From Pelomonas sp. BJYL3 (GTDB lineage: Bacteria; Pseudomonadota; Gammaproteobacteria; Burkholderiales; Burkholderiaceae_C): 64,000 nt of DNA. Location of the stretch: assembly GCF_027257975.1 (NCBI RefSeq), contig NZ_JANZKX010000008.1:1-64000 (forward strand). Reading direction: 5' to 3'. The notes beneath the pieces are model-generated. The model was not told the origin of the DNA. It was given only the letters and a program-made list of their open reading frames with translations, and made no database searches. A program made the translations under genes and the position numbers. Shown piece by piece: positions 16,919 to 24,677 of this stretch; positions within the stretch are counted from its first letter, which is position 1, and the number at the start of each line of letters is the position of its first letter.

Positions 16919-17877
16919 AGCCCGGGGACAGCCTCATGCGCCATTACCTTCAGTTCAAGGACTTCCGCGCCGAAGAGTACGCCCACCTGTTCGAGCGCGC
17001 CTCCATCATCAAGCGCCGCTTCAAGAACTACGAGAAGTACCAGCCCCTGCAGGACCGCACGCTGGCCATGATCTTCGAGAAGGCCAGCACCCGCACGCGG
17101 GTGAGCTTCGAGGCCGGCATGTACCAGATGGGCGGCTCGGTGGTGCACCTCACCACCGGTGACAGCCAGCTGGGCCGCGCCGAGCCCGTGGAGGACAGCG
17201 CCCGCGTCATCAGCCGCATGGTCGACCTGGTGATGATCCGCACCTTCGAGCAGAGCAAGATCGAGCGCTTTGCCGCACACTCGCGCGTGCCTGTGATCAA
17301 CGGCCTGACCAACGAGTTCCACCCCTGCCAGATCGTGGCAGACCTCTTCACCTTCCTCGAGGCCCGCGGCATGGACCGCCGCGGCGGCATCGACATGAAC
17401 TGCCTCAAGGGCCGCGTGGTGGCCTGGGTGGGTGACGGCAACAACATGGCCAACACCTGGCTGCAGGCCGCCGAGATCCTGGGCTTCACCGTGCACGTGA
17501 GCACGCCCAGCGGCTATGGCGTCGACCCCAAGGTGGCGGGCGTCAGCAATCCCGACTGCTACAAGGTCTTCACCGACCCCATGGAAGCCTGCCGCGGCGC
17601 CGACCTGGTCACGACCGACGTCTGGACCAGCATGGGCTACGAAGCCGAGAACGAGGCCCGCCGCACCGCCTTTGCCGACTGGTGCGTGGACGCCGAGATG
17701 ATGGCCGCCGCCAAGCCGGACGCCCTCTTCATGCACTGCCTCCCCGCGCACCGTGGCGAGGAGGTTTCGGCCGAGGTGATCGACGGCCCGCAGTCCGTCG
17801 TGTGGGACGAGGCGGAGAACCGCATGCATGTCCAGAAGGCGCTGATGGAGTATCTGCTGCTGGGGCGGATTGGCTGA
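16915..17877 (+). CDS. argF: Ornithine carbamoyltransferase
   Basis: Joins carbamoyl phosphate and ornithine to give citrulline. The 320-residue length is normal. The carbamoyl-phosphate motif STRTR, HPCQ, the ornithine-binding DVWTSMG and the C-terminal MHCLPAHRGEEV are all intact. The start at 16915 overlaps argD; a second ATG at 16936 gives the MRHYLQFKDF start seen in many relatives and may be the true one. The protein is cytoplasmic and acts as a trimer in its family. Confidence 0.96.
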   Translation: MKPGDSLMRHYLQFKDFRAEEYAHLFERASIIKRRFKNYEKYQPLQDRTLAMIFEKASTRTRVSFEAGMYQMGGSVVHLTTGDSQLGRAEPVEDSARVISRMVDLVMIRTFEQSKIERFAAHSRVPVINGLTNEFHPCQIVADLFTFLEARGMDRRGGIDMNCLKGRVVAWVGDGNNMANTWLQAAEILGFTVHVSTPSGYGVDPKVAGVSNPDCYKVFTDPMEACRGADLVTTDVWTSMGYEAENEARRTAFADWCVDAEMMAAAKPDALFMHCLPAHRGEEVSAEVIDGPQSVVWDEAENRMHVQKALMEYLLLGRIG

Positions 17878-17889
17878 AGGTCGGGCCCA

Positions 17890-17903
17890 GGGTCAGGTCT
17901 TGC
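17890..17903 (-). repeat. Dispersed 14-bp repeat, copy 1
   Basis: An exact GCAAGACCTGACCC on the minus strand, 13 bases after the argF stop in the argF–GFA gap. It is the leftmost of nine exact copies in the window. Confidence 0.85.
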
Positions 17904-18054
17904 CTCGCGGCGCCCCGAGCGTTCGATCCAGAGGCGCAGCGCATGGATTGCGGAGCAGGACCTTCACTGCACGCTGAACGTCGGCCTCCTCGATCCCCGC
18001 ACAGGGAGGTGACCCCGTTGATCACCCCTCCGTGAGGGCGGCGCTACGTCGGCT

Positions 18055-18438
18055 TCAGTCCAGAAACGCCCACGTCTGCGCCCCATCAAACCGCCTGACC
18101 ACCACGGACTCCAGCAGCTGGGGATCGAAGTTGCGGAGGTTGACGCCATGCTTCGCACCGGGCTTGGCCTCGAGTGGTTCCCAGTGGGTCACGATGCCGC
18201 AGGTCCTGCAGCGCAGATTCCTCAGCGTGCGGTCACCCCATATGTAGGCCTCCGTGTGCTCGGGGTGGCCCTCGACCCGGACCGAGCCGAATTCGTAATA
18301 GGCCCAGATCCCGCCGGTGCGGCGGCAGAGGGAGCAGTTGCAGCTCGTGGCCGTCTCCGGCGCAAAGGGCAGGGTCAGGCGCACGGCACCGCAATGGCAG
18401 GCGCCTTGGAGCATCGCGTCGCTGGCTTGGTCCGGCAT
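18055..18438 (-). CDS. GFA/CENP-V family zinc protein
   Basis: A 127-residue protein with the zinc-binding cysteines of the glutathione-dependent formaldehyde-activating-like family: ACHCGAV, CNCSLCRRTG and RCRTCG. Central aromatic residues (WAYYEFGSV) are also typical. Family members bind glutathione adducts or other thiols, but most have no proven reaction. The gene is 10 bases downstream of the binding-protein gene 18449-19270, though a functional link is not obvious. Confidence 0.88.
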   Translation of the reverse strand: MPDQASDAMLQGACHCGAVRLTLPFAPETATSCNCSLCRRTGGIWAYYEFGSVRVEGHPEHTEAYIWGDRTLRNLRCRTCGIVTHWEPLEAKPGAKHGVNLRNFDPQLLESVVVRRFDGAQTWAFLD

Positions 18439-18448
18439 CGAGTCCTCC

Positions 18449-19270
18449 TCAGTACTTGGGCCTCAGGCTGCCTTCCATGCTGCCGGCCGGATAGAACTGC
18501 TTGAACAGCTTCCAGACCAGGCCGCTGCGGGCGGCCTTGTCCAGGGACTCCTGCAGATGCCGGCGATCGGCCTCGCCCAGCGCGGCGCGGGACAGGTAGA
18601 CACCGCTGTCGTTCCAGCCCAGCTCCTCGGCCGCATCCAGGCGCAGGCGCCCCAGCAGATGGCTGACGCGCTCGTCGGCATACAGGGCGCTGGCCAGGAT
18701 GGAGGGGGCCATCACGGTCAGGTCCGCACCGCCGGCATCCAGGACGCGGGCCACGGACACCGGGTCCACCTCCAGCCGCAGACGCCCCTGCCGCCCCAGT
18801 TCCTTGAGCAGGGCCTGGTAGGCATCCCCGTAGTCGAAGCCCCGCACCAGGACCACCCGCAGCTCGCTGGCCTGCGCGAGCGCCCGCAGGCTGCTTGGCA
18901 GGACACGGTCGGAGCGCAGGGAGATCATCATGGCCCGCGCCTGGATCAGGGGCACGAAGTCGCCGAATTCATCGCGCCGCGGCGTGCGGGAGGCGGGCAC
19001 GAGTACGTCGCTGCGGCCGGACTCGAACATCAGCTCCTGGCGGGCGCGGGGCACGGCGCTCATCGCGAAGAGGCAGCCATCGGCCTCGCCAACCTGGCGC
19101 AGCAGCTCGGGATAGACCCCTGTTGCCGCGCCCTGCGGAGGCAGCAGCACGCTCAGCCCCACCGGCGCCAGCGGAACCTGGATCACCCGGCTGCAGGCCG
19201 CCTGTGCCATACCCGCCGCGATACTGCCCAGGACCAGCCCCCACACACGCATCCAACACCCGACGACCAT
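18449..19270 (-). CDS. Periplasmic solute-binding protein, type-3 family-like
   Basis: A 273-residue exported protein. The signal peptide has a hydrophobic core VWGLVLGSIAAGMAQA with cleavage before ACS. The mature part has the two-lobe pattern of amino-acid-type binding proteins: GVYPELLRQVGEADGC near the start, PRTP-like and DFVPLIQARAMM in the middle, and WNDSGVYLSRA late. No permease or ATPase gene is adjacent, so it may sense or scavenge rather than feed a local ABC system. The ATG at 19270 is supported by GGAG eight bases upstream. Confidence 0.75.
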   Translation of the reverse strand: MVVGCWMRVWGLVLGSIAAGMAQAACSRVIQVPLAPVGLSVLLPPQGAATGVYPELLRQVGEADGCLFAMSAVPRARQELMFESGRSDVLVPASRTPRRDEFGDFVPLIQARAMMISLRSDRVLPSSLRALAQASELRVVLVRGFDYGDAYQALLKELGRQGRLRLEVDPVSVARVLDAGGADLTVMAPSILASALYADERVSHLLGRLRLDAAEELGWNDSGVYLSRAALGEADRRHLQESLDKAARSGLVWKLFKQFYPAGSMEGSLRPKY

Positions 19271-19351
19271 CCGTGATACTCCAAGCCACGAACTCTCAGC
19301 ATGCCATGAAAGCATCAGCATGCCGTCAGAGTCCCAGGAGAAACTCCGGAC

Positions 19352-20107
19352 ATGAAGCTTGCCCTGATTTCCGACCTGCATGCCAACCGCGAGGCCTTCA
19401 GCGCCGTGCTCGACCATGCACGAATCAACGGCGCGCGGGAATTTGCGTTGCTGGGCGACCTCGTCGGCTACGGCGGTGACCCGGCGTGGGTGGTCGACCA
19501 GGTGCGGGAACTGGTCAGCCAGGGCGCCATCGCGGTGATGGGCAACCATGACAGCGCCATCGTCACCGGGCCCCTCCCCAGCATGCGCGACGACGCCCGC
19601 GACGCCATCCTCTGGACCCGCGCTCAGCTCGATGCGGCGCAGCTGGATTTCCTCGCCGGGCTGCCCATGCACCACGAGCGCGACGACTGCCTCTTCGTGC
19701 ACGCCAACGCCTTCGACCCGGCCGGCTACGAATACATCCAGGGCCGGCTGGAGGCCATGCGCAGCCTTCATGCGACGCACTGCCGCTACACCTTCTGCGG
19801 CCACATGCACGACCCGCGGCTCTACCACCTGTCCGGCACCGGCAAGGCCGGCGAGTTCGTGCCCTCGCCGGGCGTGGACATCCCCCTGCTGCCCAACCGG
19901 CAGTGGCTGGTCATCCCCGGTTCCTGTGGCCAGCCACGTGATGGCAACCCGGCGGCCTGCTACGCATTGTTTGACATGGCCACGGGTCTGCTGAGCTTCC
20001 AGCGCGTACCGTATGACGTGGACGCCGCGGCTGCGCGCGTCCGTCAGTCCGGGCTCAACGCTGCGGTCGCCGAGCGGCTGGCGCAGCGTCTGCTGCTCGG
20101 AGAATGA
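19352..20107 (+). CDS. Calcineurin-like metallophosphoesterase
   Basis: A 251-residue cytoplasmic protein with all five metallophosphoesterase motifs: SDLHAN, GDLVGYGG, GNHDSA, a His in FVHANAF and GHMHDP. These coordinate two metal ions. Relatives include small phosphodiesterases and protein phosphatases. The gene directly precedes the Ser/Thr kinase–USP fusion (28-base gap, same strand), which makes a phosphatase role against kinase targets an attractive but unproven idea. Confidence 0.88.
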   Translation: MKLALISDLHANREAFSAVLDHARINGAREFALLGDLVGYGGDPAWVVDQVRELVSQGAIAVMGNHDSAIVTGPLPSMRDDARDAILWTRAQLDAAQLDFLAGLPMHHERDDCLFVHANAFDPAGYEYIQGRLEAMRSLHATHCRYTFCGHMHDPRLYHLSGTGKAGEFVPSPGVDIPLLPNRQWLVIPGSCGQPRDGNPAACYALFDMATGLLSFQRVPYDVDAAAARVRQSGLNAAVAERLAQRLLLGE

Positions 20108-20135
20108 GCATCGCCACCAGCCCCGGGACCCAGCC

Positions 20136-21707
20136 ATGCGAGTGACCGCCGCCCGAGAAGACAAGCCCAGCGCCAAGGCCGACGCCGCCCTGCCCTCGCC
20201 CGCGGTCGGCCCGCTGGAGCCCGGCATGGTGCTGGACGGCTTCCGGCTGGAAGAGCGGTTGCACCAGGGTGGCATGGCCAATCTGTGGCGCGTCACCCGG
20301 CTGGACCCCATGCCGGGCGAAGACTTCCCCTTGCTGATGAAAGTGCCGCGCATCAAGGGCGGCGAGGACCCGGCCACCATCGTGGGCTTCGAGGTCGAGC
20401 AGATGCTGATGCCCGCGCTCAAGGGCCCCCACGTGCCCCGCTACGTGGCGCGCGGCGACTGGACCCGTCAGGCCTATATCGTGATGGAGCACATCGAGGG
20501 TCAGTCCTTGCGCCCACGGCTGGACGAGGCACCGCTGCCGCTGGACGAGGTCGTCGAGATCGGCAGCCGCGTCGCCACCGCGCTGCAGGACCTGCACCGC
20601 CAGCATGTGGTCCACCTGGACATCAAGCCCAGCAACATCATGTTCAGGCCGGACGGCAGCGCGGTGCTGATCGACTTCGGCCTTTCGCGCCACGACCACC
20701 TGCCCGACCTGCTGGAGGAGGAGTTCAGCCTGCCCATGGGCACGGGGCCCTACATGTCTCCCGAGCAGGTGCAGTTCGTGCGCAACGACCCGCGCAGCGA
20801 CCTCTTCGCCCTGGGCGTCATGCTCTACCACCTGGCCACCGGCGAGCGGCCCTTCGGCCAGCCCTCCTCCGTGCGCGGCCTGCGCCGGCGGCTCTATGTG
20901 GAGCCCGTGCCGCCGCGCGCCATCAACCCCGACATCCCGCCCTGGATGCAGGAGGTGATCCTGCATTGCCTGGAGGTCAAGGCCGAGCGCCGCTACCAGA
21001 GCGCGGCCCAGCTGGCCCTGGACCTGCAGCGCCCCGAAGGCGTCACGCTGACGCGGCGCGCCGAACGCATGAGCAAGAGCGGCGCCATCAAGGAACTCAA
21101 GCGCTGGTTCTTCGCCCTGGGCTCCGAGCCCGTGCTGCAGCCCAGCGTGGCCGAGCAGGTGGCGCGCAGCCCCATCATCATGGCGGCCGTGGACATCGAG
21201 AACGCCACGCCGGGCCTGCTGGAACAGCTGCGCGAGACCGTGCGCCGCATCGTGCAGACGGAGCCGGGCGCGCGCCTGGCCTGCGTCAGCGTGATGCGCA
21301 CCGCCCGCATCGGCATGGACGTTCTGACTGACAAGGACGGCAAGAGCGTGCACGTCAAGCAGCTGGTCGCACTCAAGCACTGGGCTCGCCCCATCAGCCG
21401 CGCGCTGAGCCTTGAAGATGGCCGCCTCACCTTCCACGTGCTGGAGGCGCCGGACCCCGCCTCAGCCATCATCGACTTCGCCGCCCGCAACGGGGCCGAC
21501 CACATCGTGATGGGCGCCCGCGGCAACTCGGCACTGCGGCGCTACCTGGGCAGCGTGTCGGCCCAGGTCGTGGCGGAGTCGGACTGCAGCGTCACCGTGG
21601 TCCGCGAGGTGGCCTCGGGGCATCTCTCCGGGCACAAGGCCGCGCCGCCGCCCGCCCCGGCGGAGCCGGCACCGGCAGCCGCGCCCCTGGAGGCGCCACG
21701 GCACTGA
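20136..21707 (+). CDS. Bifunctional Ser/Thr protein kinase / universal stress protein
   Basis: A 523-residue fusion. The kinase domain (about 34-310) has the glycine loop HQGGMANLWRV, the ATP-binding Lys69, catalytic HLDIKPSN (Asp162; HLD replaces HRD), DFG at 180-182 and GTGPYMSPEQ. The HLD form lacks the usual Arg, so activation-loop phosphorylation may not be needed. A C-terminal UspA domain (about 345-490) carries GARGNSALRRYLGS, a nucleotide-binding glycine motif. An Ala/Pro tail ends the protein. It has no membrane segment, unlike PknB-type kinases. It probably links stress or nucleotide state to protein phosphorylation. Confidence 0.92.
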   Translation: MRVTAAREDKPSAKADAALPSPAVGPLEPGMVLDGFRLEERLHQGGMANLWRVTRLDPMPGEDFPLLMKVPRIKGGEDPATIVGFEVEQMLMPALKGPHVPRYVARGDWTRQAYIVMEHIEGQSLRPRLDEAPLPLDEVVEIGSRVATALQDLHRQHVVHLDIKPSNIMFRPDGSAVLIDFGLSRHDHLPDLLEEEFSLPMGTGPYMSPEQVQFVRNDPRSDLFALGVMLYHLATGERPFGQPSSVRGLRRRLYVEPVPPRAINPDIPPWMQEVILHCLEVKAERRYQSAAQLALDLQRPEGVTLTRRAERMSKSGAIKELKRWFFALGSEPVLQPSVAEQVARSPIIMAAVDIENATPGLLEQLRETVRRIVQTEPGARLACVSVMRTARIGMDVLTDKDGKSVHVKQLVALKHWARPISRALSLEDGRLTFHVLEAPDPASAIIDFAARNGADHIVMGARGNSALRRYLGSVSAQVVAESDCSVTVVREVASGHLSGHKAAPPPAPAEPAPAAAPLEAPRH

Positions 21708-21747
21708 GCCTGCGGGCGCGCCACCGCCGGGCCCTACACTGGCCGGC

Positions 21748-22083
21748 ATGAGCACCGACAACCCCTGCCTGCGCTGCGGCGCCTGCTGCGCCAGCTTCCG
21801 CGTCGACTTCGCCCGCGAGGAACTGCAGAGCGAGGGGGGCACCGTGCCCGACGGCCTCAGCGTGGACCTCACCGGCAGCCTGTGCCGCCTGCGAGGCACC
21901 GATCATGCGCGCCCGCGCTGCGCGGCACTGGTGGGCCAGGTGGGTGTCGATGCCCACTGCGGCATCTACGAGTGGCGCCCCTCGCCCTGCCGGGAATTCG
22001 GCCTGCGCGCGCCGCTGGGGCTGGGGGACGAGGCCTGCGCCCGGGCCCGCCAGCGGCACGGGCTGCCGCCGCTGATGGACTGA
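21748..22083 (+). CDS. YkgJ-family cysteine-cluster protein
   Basis: A 111-residue protein with N-terminal CLRCGACCASF and further cysteines in SLCRL, RCAAL, HCGIYEWRPSPCREFG. The C-x2-C-x2-CC pattern is the YkgJ/zinc- or iron-chelating family signature. Function is unknown. A TACACT -10-like hexamer ends only 7 bases before the ATG, suggesting a leaderless or near-leaderless transcript separate from the kinase gene. Confidence 0.88.
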   Translation: MSTDNPCLRCGACCASFRVDFAREELQSEGGTVPDGLSVDLTGSLCRLRGTDHARPRCAALVGQVGVDAHCGIYEWRPSPCREFGLRAPLGLGDEACARARQRHGLPPLMD

Positions 22084-22116
22084 GCCCTGGCGCCGATTCC
22101 TGTCGATCCAGGTGTT

Positions 22117-23364
22117 CTAGTTGTACCTGGCCGAAGCCTGCAGCAGGGCTCGCTTCTTGTCCAGCAGCTGGCGGCGCAAGGTCTCGTTGTCGACAAGCTT
22201 CAGGCCCTGAGCCACGGCGGCTTGCGCCTCCTCATAGCGCCCCAGCCTCGCGTAGGTGGCTGCCAGGTATTGCTGCAGCCGTCCGTCCACGCCGGTGCGA
22301 TCGCGCTGCCGCAGAAAGGCACTCAGGGCACGCGGAAGATCCCCCCCCTGGAAGGCCTGCACCCCTTCGTCCATGTCCGCGAACGGCGGCCTCGACTGTA
22401 GGGTCTTGAGATGCGCCCGCAGGGCGGCGAGCTCAGCATGGGCCGCGGCCCCGCTGCGGCTCTCCAGCAAGCTGATCAGGTTGGTGAGGCCTGGCAACCC
22501 GTCGGGCGCCAGCCGGATGCTGACACGCAAGGCCTGCTCAGCCTTGTCCATCTGTGCGCGGCGCGCCAGGATGACGGCCAGCGTGTTGTAAGCCTCGGCC
22601 AGCTGCGGGTCCTTGATGAGGGACTGCTTGATCAGCTGGTAGGCCAGGTCGGTTTGCCCCTCCTCGAGTGACTCCGAGGCCAGGTTGCTCAGATACATGG
22701 CCACGATGGTCGCCTCGGACACCTCCCTGACCGTGCGGAGGTCGCGGATGCTGGCAGGCACGAAGTCCACCGTAAGCCCGCGCTCGTAAGGGCCCAACAT
22801 GGTGTTCTCGCCCAGGCGCCCCAGCAGCGCGACGTTGACATGCTTCACCAGGTAGCTCAGCTGATCTCCCCGGCTCCAGAGCTCGGCGGACTGCAGCAGC
22901 TGGAAGCGCGTGCCCACGCCCAGGCGCTTGGCAAAGGCCGCCGTCATCAGGGCCAGCGACAGGCAGTTGCCACGCCGGTCATGGAAAGCCTCGTGGGCAT
23001 TGCGTGTGTGGTCGGAGCTGTACTCCACCATCACACGGCCGCGTTCGAACAAGACGCCATAAAGCACCTGCGCGGAGTTGCCGCGGTCGGTCGGGTTCAC
23101 CAGCGAGCGCAGCGCGAACTGCTCCATCTCGTCGGTGAAGAGCAGCGCCTCCTCGGACTTCTTGCGGGCCAGCGACGCCGTGGCGTCGTCAAAGAATTCA
23201 TCCGCAAAGACGGCGCCCAGGCGGTTGCGGGCCGCCTCCTCAATCCCCTGATCCACCGGCGCACTCGCGCAGCCCGCCAGCGCGGTGGCAACGGCGATCA
23301 GCAGGCTTGCACCCGGGCGGCGCCAGCCCAGGCGCTGAAAGACGTTCAAGCGAGTGGATCGCAT
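22117..23364 (-). CDS. Lipoprotein with transglutaminase-like and TPR regions, paralogue 1
   Basis: A 415-residue exported lipoprotein (lipobox LAGC, Cys32). The first half has a transglutaminase-like arrangement: Cys134 in RRGNCLSLALMTAAFA, His175 in KHVNVALL and Asp200 in TVDFVP, a possible catalytic triad. The second half is made of TPR-like helices (AEAYNTLAVILARRAQMDKA and RYEEAQAAVAQGL). It resembles the gene just upstream (23377-24555) throughout. A periplasmic cysteine-peptidase or scaffold role is plausible. The family is not named with certainty. Confidence 0.8.
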   Translation of the reverse strand: MRSTRLNVFQRLGWRRPGASLLIAVATALAGCASAPVDQGIEEAARNRLGAVFADEFFDDATASLARKKSEEALLFTDEMEQFALRSLVNPTDRGNSAQVLYGVLFERGRVMVEYSSDHTRNAHEAFHDRRGNCLSLALMTAAFAKRLGVGTRFQLLQSAELWSRGDQLSYLVKHVNVALLGRLGENTMLGPYERGLTVDFVPASIRDLRTVREVSEATIVAMYLSNLASESLEEGQTDLAYQLIKQSLIKDPQLAEAYNTLAVILARRAQMDKAEQALRVSIRLAPDGLPGLTNLISLLESRSGAAAHAELAALRAHLKTLQSRPPFADMDEGVQAFQGGDLPRALSAFLRQRDRTGVDGRLQQYLAATYARLGRYEEAQAAVAQGLKLVDNETLRRQLLDKKRALLQASARYN

Positions 23365-23376
23365 GGTGTGCTCCTG

Positions 23377-24555
23377 TCAATGCATGCGGCGGGCCAGCAA
23401 GGCCTCGCGCTTGGCTTCATAGATGCGCTGCTGCCCCGGCGTCGGACTGGTCTCGGCGGCCAAGGCCAGATGCCGGGCGGCGCGCTCCTGCTGCCCAAGG
23501 GCGAGCTTGGCCAGGGCGGCCCAGAAATGCAATTCGTGGTAGTTCCCGGATCGAGCCAGCTCCTGTGCAAAGAGGGCGTCAGCCGCAAGGTAGTCCTGGC
23601 GCTTCATCGCCTCCTGGCCGTCGTCGAAATACTTGAAGGGCGGCACGGGCCGCACGGACGCCAGCCGCTGCTCATAGCGCGCCAGTTCTTCGGTCCGGTG
23701 GGCTTCGCGCAGCACGACCACCATATTGGCCAGGGCGACCTCGTTGTCCGCCTCCTGCGCCAGCACCTGCTCGAGCACGCGTTCGGCCAGGTCCAGCCGC
23801 CCCTGCCGGCGGTACAGCACGGCCAGGGTGTTGAAGCCGGCGCTGAAGCGCGGATCGGCCAGCACCGCGGCGCGAGCCCACCAGTAGGCCCCATGCACAT
23901 CACCGGCATTGAGCTGCTCGGCCGCGCGGTTGTTGTAGTACATGGCCGTGATGGTCGCGACGCTGACCTCCACCGCCCGGCTGCGGTACTGCCCCTCCTC
24001 AGGAAGGAAGTCCACGATCACGGGCGCCTCCACCGTGCCCGTGAAGGCCCGCTCCTGCAGCCGCGTGCCCAGGCCCAGGTTCACATGGCCGGACTGGAAG
24101 ATGAGGCTGTCGCTGCGCGTCCATTGCGGGTCGACCAGCACGGAACGGAAGTAGACCGGCAGCTGCAGCTCCTGCGCAAAGGCGGCCGTCATCAGCACCA
24201 GGGACAGGCAGTTGCCCCGGCCATCGGCAAAGGTCTCGGTTGCGGTGCGGGTCTTCTCGGCGTCGTATTGCAGGCGCAGCTGCCCCTCGCGGTAGAGCGC
24301 CTTCAGCAGGCCCTCTTTGCTGCCATACATCCGGACCTTGGGCCGCACCGTCTGCTCCAGGAATTCCCGCATGGCCGGCGACAGGGCCAGCAGCTCCTGG
24401 CTGCTCGGCAGCACCGGCGCCGGGGCATAGGCCTCGTCCACCAGGGGCGGCGTAGGCAGGGCCTGCCGGGGGGCGGTGGCACAGGCCTGCAGCAAGCTCA
24501 GGGCCAGGGCCATGCCGGCCAGGCGCAGACGGGCGGACGGGTGGGGCTGAGTCAT
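23377..24555 (-). CDS. Lipoprotein with transglutaminase-like and TPR regions, paralogue 2
   Basis: A 392-residue lipoprotein (LLQAC, Cys25) that is a paralogue of 22117-23364, 12 bases away on the same strand. The putative triad is Cys116 (GRGNCLSLVLMTAAFA), His157 (GHVNLGLG) and Asp182 (VDFLPEE). TPR-like repeats follow (AGFNTLAVLYRRQGRLDLAERVLEQ). Both copies keep all three candidate residues, which argues that catalysis or at least the fold matters. A promoter should lie in 24556-24677. Confidence 0.8.
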   Translation of the reverse strand: MTQPHPSARLRLAGMALALSLLQACATAPRQALPTPPLVDEAYAPAPVLPSSQELLALSPAMREFLEQTVRPKVRMYGSKEGLLKALYREGQLRLQYDAEKTRTATETFADGRGNCLSLVLMTAAFAQELQLPVYFRSVLVDPQWTRSDSLIFQSGHVNLGLGTRLQERAFTGTVEAPVIVDFLPEEGQYRSRAVEVSVATITAMYYNNRAAEQLNAGDVHGAYWWARAAVLADPRFSAGFNTLAVLYRRQGRLDLAERVLEQVLAQEADNEVALANMVVVLREAHRTEELARYEQRLASVRPVPPFKYFDDGQEAMKRQDYLAADALFAQELARSGNYHELHFWAALAKLALGQQERAARHLALAAETSPTPGQQRIYEAKREALLARRMH

Positions 24556-24677
24556 GATGCGGGCCTCGCAGGGCTGGGATCCCGACCCATGATGAGCGCC
24601 TGGCGCCGCGCTGGCAAGCCGTGCCGGAACTCATGGCGCCGGCAACACCGGCGCGGCCGCGGGACTGCGGCTGGGCC

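Noticed and set aside
22108..22130. Inverted repeat CCAGGT/ACCTGG between convergent genes
   Set aside because: Only six base pairs with an 11-base loop and no T-run; too weak to call a terminator.
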